NCBI GenBank assembly: GCA_001584585.1
Contig: LSYV01000018.1
Location: 1,696,471-1,711,658, forward strand
DNA from: Gonium pectorale
Lineage: Eukaryota > Chlorophyta > Chlorophyceae > Chlamydomonadales > Volvocaceae
Reading direction: 5' to 3'
Length of the DNA stretch: 15,188 nucleotides
A program made the translations under genes and the position numbers. The notes under the pieces are model-generated. The model made no database searches, was not told the origin of the DNA, and worked only from the letters and a program-made list of their open reading frames with translations. Shown here piece after piece: positions 8,033 through 15,188 of the stretch (the stretch's first letter is position 1; the number at the start of each line of letters is the position of its first letter).

Positions 8033-10474
8033 TTACTCGCTGTCCTCCAGTCCCGACCCAGCCGCCTCGTCCTCCTCGTCGTCCTCCACACCACCCCGCC
8101 GTAGTCGCTTGCGCGCCGGATCTCTGCTTGTGCTAGTGTTGCGTCGGCTCCCACCCGGGCCCTGCCGGCCAGAGCCTGCCCCGCGCCCACCAGCACCCCG
8201 CCCGCCTCCGCGTCCACGTGCACCGCGCCCACCCCCACCGCGCCCGCCCGCGTTCTTCTTCGCCTCCTCCTGCTTGTGCCGGTTCCAAGCAGCCAGCGTC
8301 CATCCTGCGCGACGTATAAGCAGGCAGGGTTGTGCCATAAGCGTTAGTCCGGCCAGCGTCTTCCAGCAAGTCCATAACAGCTTGGTTGAGCACCGTTCCA
8401 CCCCCCATTTCAGCACCCTCCAATGCCGCACCGTTTAAACGTTTAACCCTCATTGCTCACAAACACGCTCTTCAACCCACCATCTGGCGGCCCGTCCTCG
8501 TCCCCTCCCTCCTCCTCCTCCTCCTCCTCGTCTTCGGCGCCCACACCAGCGTTCAGCTGCGCATAGTCACGCCTAGCCGCCCCACGGCGCGGGCGCCCAG
8601 GGGAAGTTGAAGGTGAAGTGACCCCTGCAAGGGCACAGTGGCGACGACTGAGTCTCGCAGGCAGAGGATGATGGTAATTGAAAAGACGACCGCATTGCCA
8701 CCTTCTCAGCCTGCGCAAGGAAACGGCGCCCTCGCACCCCATGAAACCACTTACCACCATCATCATCACTCTCCATGGATCGCCGCTCCCTGACTTTGCG
8801 CTGCCCGCCAGGCTGCTCCGCCGTGCGGAGCGGCCGTTGCTGTGCGGGGCCCGCAGCAGCGTCGTCCTGCTGGGCACGCTGCTGCCCACCTGCGGCAGCG
8901 CCAGCGGTCGCCGCCTGCGCCCCGCCAGCGGCCTGCGCCCCGCCAGCGGGCTGCTCCGCATTCTCCGCCACTGGCTGCAGGTGGTCGCTCTCGGTCAGGT
9001 CCAGCAGCACTAGGTCGCCCAGCCGCTTTGCAGCGGCCTCCGCTGTTTCACCTGGCAGCGCCTTGAATGGGGGCTTGTTGGAGGTCTTGTACTTGCAGCC
9101 TGAATGCAAGGAAGCACTTGTAGTGTCAGACTGGTGTTGGCTTTATGGCAAAGCGGCAAACGAAAACCGGCAGAACACAGTATGCCCGAAACGCACATTC
9201 CCTCATTGTCAGCTGTATCGTACCGTGGTTGTTGAATCCGTTCCCGATCGTTACTTGCACGATGTAGTTGCAAAGGTGCTCAAAGGCATCGGGTTTGGAC
9301 TCGTGCAGCTCCTCGAAGGCCTTCTTGTCGTTCACCTTGGCGGTGCAGATCATCTTTATCCAAGCGTAGAGCAGCGACGTGATGCAGATGCCGTTGTATA
9401 CGTAGGACTGATCCAGCCCTAGCTTGTAGGCGTCCTTGATCACCGTGACGTTGATCCCCGCAGACATTAGCCTAAGACACGGACAGCAGCAGGGCAATAG
9501 GAGATGAGGCAGGTGTTGCAGCACCCGCAATCGCAGCTCTGTAGCCACCAAACAACCTAAGCCATGGCCATAAATGTGCACGTCCCCGTCGCAATCCATA
9601 GGAGTAAAACGTGCGTGTAATGTGCCCTTATGCAAACACACCTGATGACCCAGACGGGCACGACTTTGGCGAACGTGGGCTTCTTGCTGATGTTTGACCA
9701 GACAGGCGCGAACTTTACTGGGACCACCGACGGCCTTTCCAGCGGCACTGCGCTTGCGCTGGAGCCACGGCTATCCCTGAGGGAGGGGGGCGATGGGGCA
9801 GGGTGAAGGAAGGGGCTCGTACTTGTGCTGGCCATCCGACTGTGGTTGGGCGCAGTAGACGTGCAATGTATACAACAGTACCGAAGCCGCGGCAAGGGGC
9901 ATGGCCCGTAAAAGTCCGTAACTAAACCCTACTCACCCCCCACGGCGCGCTTTCTCCGTGCCCTTGCCCATGGTCGTCCACTCATGGCTGCTCTCCTCGC
10001 CGAGGATGGCCGTCACGACCGATAAAGCGTCGAGAGGGGCAATCTTCTCCTGCAAGCGGGTGGGAAGAGGCGGTCCGAAAGGGAGGTCAGCTGCTCGAGC
10101 ACATTGACCGGTTGAGCGATCGGCGAGCGAGCAAGTGCAAGCAGGCTACCTTGGTCAACCCCGGTGCCCACCTCTTTTAGCATCACTAGCACCGTTGCGC
10201 GCTTGTTCTGGCGCAGGAGAGCCTCCAGCTGCTCGTATCCCATTTTCCGGCGGGCCATCAAGTCCGAGAGAGCACTGGCCGCCCCCTCGCCCATGGCTTC
10301 CCGAATTTTGCGACGAATGTCAGTGGCAACATCACGCATTCAGCCAGCGGGTCGCCCAGCAGGGGGGCCTCGGTGCTGCTGCTGGTCAAAGTTGGGACCC
10401 GCTTGCTCCAGCCGCTGCTCGCCCTCAGCGTGATAGTAATCTTCGAAGTCTTCTTCAGTAAGCAGGTCTCCCAT
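8033..10474 (-). CDS. RGG-box, acidic-tailed protein of unknown family; putative element B accessory protein
   Basis: Seven exons (minus): 10474-10172, 10049-9937, 9776-9642, 9471-9224, 9099-8755, 8624-8481, 8304-8033. Phases agree at every junction and total 520 codons. The first intron's donor (GAG|GTGGGC) is the least sure; the last intron has a textbook GACTAAC branch point. Order: acidic start (MGDLLTEEDFEDYYHAEGEQ); helical block around IRRKIREAM...ALLRQNKRATVLVMLKE; central conserved-looking block (VPVKFAPVWSNISKKPTF, then INVTVIKDAYKLGLDQSYVY, then FEHLCNYIVQVTIGNGFNNH); Ala/Gly/Gln linker with an 18-bp tandem duplication; Glu tract; Arg-Gly-rich box; basic ARKRLRR; acidic tail. RGG boxes bind nucleic acid. 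Codon 45 is an in-frame TGA (10342-10340) followed directly by ATG. So the first 44 codons are upstream of the real start, or this copy carries a stop. Divergence from the transposase suggests a TNPA-like partner, by inference only. Confidence 0.6.
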
Positions 10475-10753
10475 ACGGGTTGCAGCTAACGCGGCTCGAC
10501 AACGCGAGGTGAAAGCAGAGTGCACAATCACAAGGTGATGCCGGTCTATAGTACTTGTGTCAGTAAATAAGTCTATAGCCTACGTGAATAAGAAACTGGC
10601 TCTGAATTGAAGTGGAGGTGGAGGAAAATTGTGTACTGCACGTAGGGCAACCGAGGTTGCGCTCTGGTTGCCCTCGGCTGAACTCGCCTGCTACTTTCCT
10701 AAGCATTTCGGTAACAACTCATATGACTGCCACATAAGCCTCCTACTTGAAAA
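10475..10753. promoter_or_regulatory. Shared divergent promoter region of element B
   Basis: The 279 bp between the two opposing start codons must hold both promoters. It contains GTCTATAG twice (10544-10551 and 10571-10578), lying between the genes, and the inverted repeat at 10644-10674. I cannot name a TATA box with certainty. Confidence 0.5.
10644..10674. repeat. 9-bp perfect inverted repeat in the divergent promoter
   Basis: AGGGCAACC (10644-10652) and GGTTGCCCT (10666-10674) are exact reverse complements with a 13-nt spacer that itself contains GGTTGC. It is a candidate dimeric-protein binding site controlling both genes. Confidence 0.8.
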
Positions 10754-13700
10754 ATGAACCAGCAGCTTGGAAATGAGGCGGCGGCTGCTGCTGATGCCAC
10801 CGCCCCCTCCATGCGGCGTCCCACACGCGCCGTCAATCGGGCAGCACAGGAAGCATTCGCAGCAGCGCTCGAGCGGCACAGGGCCCCTCCGCACGACCCC
10901 GGACCGGCGAGCACCAGCTACGCCAATGTGCCCATGCCAGCGTGGCTTGCCGTGAATGTGCGCCCCACCGCACAGAGGGCATTGCCATCAGCCCAGTCAC
11001 CTCCAGCGTCGCCACGCACACCCCTCGGTCGCTCCCCGCAAAGGCATAGCCCACGCACGGTGGTAGCGGCAAGGGCTGGTGGCCCTTTGCCACACGAGCC
11101 ACAATCGCAGCATGGCGAGGCGACCCTTGGTGGGACGGCGTCGCCTCTTGCGGCATCGCCATCTGGTGGGGCTGTGCTGCCAGGCCAGGAAGCACCTGGC
11201 GGGGCAGAGGCGCTTGGCAGGGCTGCAGGACCTGTCGGGGATGCGGCCCCTGGTGGGGAGCCAGCTGCAGGAGCACAGCATGCCGTCAACGATGATGATC
11301 CCGAGGAGTGGGGAATCTACGAGGACGGTCCCGCTGATGGTGGGGCTGGGGCAGCCGATCCGGTCGGTCCAGCTGCTGCAGCCGGCATGCCTGCTGATCC
11401 AAACGTCCCAGCGGGCCCAGCCGGCCCCGCTGGTCAAGCAGCTGCGGCAGATGGCGCATTTCAACCGGAGGACATGGAGACCTTCATCCCTGCTTCAGGT
11501 GTGTTTTCCCCGCGGTCGCCCTTGCTTGCTCCGGTGCCCTCATCCACTCTCGCCCGCTCTCAACTGCCCGCGGCCACCACCGATCTCCTGCCCTATCCCA
11601 CCGCCCCCCCCTCATTTCCCCGTCAGCCCCGCCCCGCCCTTTTCCGCCACCCCGTGCGTCTCACGCCCTCTCCTGCCCCCCCGCACCTGCCCTATCCCAT
11701 CAATAACCCGAGCTGCACGGGCGGCACGTATCTGGTCTCGCTCCCAGGCCGTGATGGTGGGGCCTGGCGAAGGCGATTCGAGAAGGTTTCAATTCGCCGC
11801 CTGCCCAGGAACGACGATGCAGTGCGGGAAGTGGTCCGTACGGTGTGCGCGCAGGCAGTGGAGCAGCGGGATTCCAGTCCTGGAGCTACCGAGTCTGCCG
11901 TGCGCTGCATGTTGTTCAGTACTTACGAACAGTTCACTGGTCCGCATGCCAGCATAGTCCAGCGCCGTGCGGCCCCATATCTGCCTCGGTCCTTCAAGCA
12001 TGTGCTGACTTTGCTCGAGACCGAGTTTGGGTACAAATGGCCCCAGCTCGTGAAGTACGACATGTGCACCTGCGGCTTCGTGTACCGCTGCGAGCATGCA
12101 TCAGCGCAGTCCTGCCCGGCAAGGTCACCTGGGCCCGGTCGGCCACACGTGTGTAGCGTGCCCCGCCAGAAAGCACGGGCGCTGACCTACAGCCCGATCG
12201 CCCAATTCTGTGAGCGGGTGTATGGCGACCCTGTTCGGGCTAGGGAGCTTGCTACCTGGCTTGAGCGTCGAAGCGCCGATCCCAACTTCTTGCTCGACAT
12301 ATGTGATGCTGAGGCCGTGCGGAAGGCCCTTGCAGATGATCCTAGGTTCGCTGAGGATCCGCGCAACCTCATCTGCGTGCTGGTCACCGACCCCTTTATC
12401 GTGAGTGAGGGGTTCCCAGCGGGTGGGCGCGTGGGCGGCTGAAAGAAGTAGTCAGTATGCATATGCCTGCAGGGACTATGATGATACTTCGCACGTATCA
12501 CGCTTTACCATGTCCTTAAACGCCCAGCCCGCGCCCGTGCGCCTTGACTAATGTCGGCTGCCCGCCTGCCCATCCCCATTTCGGCCCTAGGTGCCAGGGG
12601 ATGAACGGGAACGTTCGAGCACGCCGTGGGTCCTCCTTGTGATCAACGCGCCGGCCGACAAGCGCCATGAGCTGGGCTACTGCTCCGTGCTGACGCTTAT
12701 GGGCGGCAACGTCAAGCCACCTGGCGGTGAGCCGGCTCCCATGGACCACAACCACGTTCTTGCCATCATCAAGGACGAGCTTGCTTCGTTGGAGGCTTTC
12801 GGCGTTGAGGTGTACGACGCTCACGCACAAGAAAACTTCCGATGCCATGTCAAGGTGGTTGGCATCATGTCTGACTACCGTGGGCTTCAGAAGCACGTCG
12901 GCATCAAGGCGTCGCCAGCAATCCACGGTTGCTTCAAGTGCTGGCATGAGGGGGAGCGTGCCGGCCATAAGACCATCTATCCTAACCACCATGCGCATTT
13001 GCCAGCAGACAAGACCGACCTACGGCAGGCATTATCAGGGCAGCGCTACACTCGGCAGCAGCCCGCTGACAAGGCCCCGGCTCCACTCCGCTCTGACGCA
13101 GTCTTGCGCCACGGCCTCGAAGACCCAAGTCAGCAACCGCCGGCGCCTCCGCAGGAGGGCCACCGCTGGTCCGGCACCTTTGGCGTCTCTGGTACCCTCA
13201 AGTCCCCCCTTTACGAGCTGGCGTCCTTCTCCCCCGTGCTTGGCATTAATTATGACGCCATGCACACCATTGGCGGTGTGCTGAAGGATTCGGTCATCTT
13301 ATGTATTCAGGGCTTGCGTTCCCGCGGTGCTGCTGTGTCCGAGATTGATCAGCGCAATCGTGTGACGGTCTTCCCTGGTGGCCGGGAGACTCCACAGCTG
13401 CAGGATTTCCGTGCCGCGTTGCAGCTTGTTGCTGAACATGCACCCCGCACAATTGCCGGTCGCTTCTCACGCTTAACAACTGCCGGCAAGAAGGCCAAGA
13501 CTCACACCTTCTTCCTGCTGGCTGGTCCGTTCGGGGCCTTCGCTGTCGTCTCAGCCTCCTTGCCGCCGGGTGTCCGTTCGGCATTGTTGGCATTGCTGAA
13601 TGTCTGCTCGGAGCTGTGGGACAAGGTCCAGGACCGCCGCCGCCTGGGTGCTTTGCGGGCACGTGTGGTTGAGGCTGTCTGCCTCGTGGAACTGCATATG

Positions 13701-14925
13701 TCGTGCAACGAGCTGGACATCAAGCTCCACAACCTGATCCATCTGGTTGACGCTATCGAACACATGGGTGAGTCTGGCGACGGGCGTTTCTACTTTAGTC
13801 GGACTCGCATGGTGATGCGAGTTATGTGGGCCAGGCAGCCTGCTGTATTGCAAAAAGGCCCCAAATTTGCGCTTTGGGCTTGATCACGGAAGGGCAGTTT
13901 GAAGTGCATCGTGCCATCCCTGCAGGGCCGCTCTTTGCTCACGCTATGTTCCGGCCTGAGTCGCTCTGGGGCAAGCTTGGCCGCTGGGCGCACAGCAAGC
14001 GGTACCTTGAGTCGTCTATGCTGTATGCAGCCATCGACCGCGAGGTCCTGCTTCCTCTGCGGCGTGAACGGGCAAACGTAAGGAGGGCAGGGCGCTTCGG
14101 GAGGCCGTCAAAGGGACTGGTGATCAGGCGTGTATGTCAAGGTTGTATTCGGGATATCACAGTTCAGGCCTTATCCTCAAAGCATTCCATACACCACTTC
14201 GTCCTCAATCTAGTGTCACCCACACCACCCCAAATTGCCTACAGGCGCGAAGGGAAAATCCCGATGCTCGGCACGGCGCTGGCCATGAGGAGCCAGCTGC
14301 CGATGACACCATTGAGCCGGAGCTGACCATGTGGTGCGAGGAGGCTTTCTTCCAGTCGGCTCACGACCTGTCCTGGGGCCGCAAGTTGAAGGAGATCGAC
14401 CTCACCCTGGAGGAGCAGGCATACCTAAACGCCACCTACAGCAGGGCTGATCTTGAGGACGCAGTCGGGGGCTCGCCAACAGTTCGGGGGTATAAGGAGT
14501 TCTGGATTGGCGGAATGAAGTTGTCCCTTGGCAGCTGGTTCCTGTGCCAGCCTGACGAGAACGGGTCGGACAAACTGTGGTTCGGCAGAGTGAACGGTCT
14601 CTACCGCCACGTTGGCGATGATGGCGTCACACGTCAGCTTGTACGGGCCGAGTGGTACCACTCATATCAGGAGGTGGGTGGAACAGGCAAGCGGGCAAGG
14701 GTGATCGTAACCCCGTACGACACCCAAATGCGCTGCCCTCTGCTTAGTGACGAGCCCTACGTGCACGAGGTTGATGGGCCCTGGATAATGGCAGACGGCA
14801 TTGTGCCCTGGTCCTGTGTTGTGTGCGAGCACCCAACAAAGCGTGGGGCCCTCGTGGCGCCGGCCCGTCATTGGCACATTCTACGAAACCTCCGCACCTA
14901 CCCGCCGGCGCCGTGGCTGAGGTAG
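10754..14925 (+). CDS. CACTA (En/Spm) tnp2-type transposase, element B, apparently intact
   Basis: Exons 10754-12400, 12591-13767, 13926-14077 and 14245-14925 join in matching phases (0, 1, 0) to 1218 residues. Donors are GTGAGTGAGG, GTGAGTCTGG and GTAAGGAGGG; acceptors are CCCTAG, CCTGCAG and CCTACAG. The ATG has A at -3. Residues 1-330 are Ala/Gly/Pro-rich and probably disordered. Cysteine block MCTCGFVYRC begins at 437. The tnp2 (Transposase_21) domain spans about 535-720: DPRNLICVLVTDPF, then GVEVYDAHAQENF, then GIMSDYRGL with CFKC at 663-666. D546 and D644 sit where tnp2 proteins keep conserved aspartates. YDAMHTIGG follows; a DUF4218-like block at 923-965 (ELDIKLHNLIHLVD, then MFRPESLWGKL) crosses exons 2-3. 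The C-terminus (about 1075-1218, LWFGRVNGLY...RAEWYHSY) resembles DUF4216/BAH-like tails. Acts in the nucleus, binding and cutting element ends. Confidence 0.8.
11499..11747 (+). other. Possible in-frame optional intron in transposase exon 1
   Basis: This 249-bp segment (83 codons) starts with CAG|GTGTGT and ends TCTCGCTCCCAG|G, both in phase 1. It is strikingly pyrimidine-rich and G-poor compared with its flanks. Read through, it encodes a Pro/Ser-rich linker. Spliced out, it leaves the frame intact and gives a 1135-residue protein. Confidence 0.45.
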
Positions 14926-14943
14926 TTGCTCGCCGTGTCCACA

Positions 14944-15188
14944 AACTGCACGGTCTGCGCAGAAATGTGGCTGGCTGCGTTCCGCTCACGGTTTGCCCGA
15001 TGCCGCATTGCCCGCTGGGACGTTTGTGCGTATGTATGTCGCGGGCCGTACCGCGCGTTGTACTTTATGGATGCATGGAACTGCCTCTGCGAAATGCGGC
15101 TGGCTGCGTTCCGCTCACGGTTTGCCCGATGCCGCGATTGCCCGCTGGGACGTTTGTGCGTATGTATGTCACGGGGCCGTACCGCGCG
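14944..15188. repeat. Tandem repeat downstream of transposase, unit about 110-114 bp, period about 130
   Basis: Copy 1 (14944-15057) and copy 2 (15079-15188, cut by the window edge) share AACTGC...CTGCG, then AAATG(T/C)GGCTGGCTGCG, GTTTGCCCGATGCCGC, GGGACGTTTGTGCGTATG and end in GGCCGTACCGCGCG. The 21-bp spacer between them is not repeated. CACTA elements characteristically carry such subterminal repeats. The terminal inverted repeat would lie beyond the window. Confidence 0.9.

Noticed and set aside
10013..10171. Continuation of the RGG gene's first exon to the stop at 10013
   Set aside because: Splicing into 10049 gives a frame (KIAPLDALSVVTAILGEES) that stays in phase through five more junctions; the read-through frame ends without further support.
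11079..11957. Long plus-strand open frame of 292 codons
   Set aside because: It lies in another frame of transposase exon 1, is rich in Arg/Pro/Cys as expected from a shifted GC-rich frame, and has no motif.
4644..14925. Exact CACTA terminal inverted repeats or target-site duplications
   Set aside because: Scattered CACTA/TAGTG words exist, but none pairs with an inverted partner at a sensible element boundary; element B's right end is outside the window.
1..15188. tRNA, rRNA, CRISPR or bacterial operon features
   Set aside because: No cloverleaf, rRNA core motif, spacer-repeat array or Shine-Dalgarno-linked gene series was seen; the window is intron-bearing eukaryotic DNA.

Overview
The window is eukaryotic nuclear DNA: genes are broken by GT-AG introns, codons are GC-rich, and the proteins (MYND finger, RGG-box protein, tnp2-type transposases) have no bacterial operon layout. 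The best guess is a chlorophyte green alga, possibly of the Chlamydomonas/volvocine group. I cannot prove this from sequence alone, and a fungus or another protist is not excluded. All exon models below come from reading frames and splice-site phase done by eye.

Layout. Positions 1-1444 hold gene fragments: an open exon running off the left edge (minus), an OTU-protease-like remnant (plus), and a first exon (minus) whose 3' end overlaps it. Positions 1737-1965 are a decayed duplicate of the 3' part of the MYND-finger gene at 2028-3008 (minus). That gene shares a 269-bp divergent upstream region with a clean two-exon plus-strand gene (3278-4049) encoding a 221-residue protein with an HNH/NUMOD-like C-terminal domain.

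Positions 4392-7208 hold a damaged CACTA (En/Spm, tnp2) transposase on the minus strand, called element A here. It has many short introns (57-73 bp), a frameshift, an internal deletion of about 175 residues marked by a four-run G tract, and a 3' end lost at a 90-bp minisatellite. Positions 7335-8032 are non-coding, with palindromes and imperfect repeats.

Positions 8033-14925 hold a second unit, element B. It contains a divergent pair of multi-exon genes: a minus-strand RGG/acidic-tail protein of unknown family (8033-10474) and a plus-strand four-exon CACTA/tnp2 transposase (10754-14925) whose 1218-codon frame stays open through all splices. The two start codons are 279 bp apart around a 9-bp inverted repeat, and repeats flank both outer ends. 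The simplest reading is a two-gene CACTA element, formally like maize En/Spm (TNPA plus TNPD) but with the genes diverging. No CACTA terminal inverted repeats or target-site duplication were seen. The right end lies beyond the window, so the joint element is an inference.
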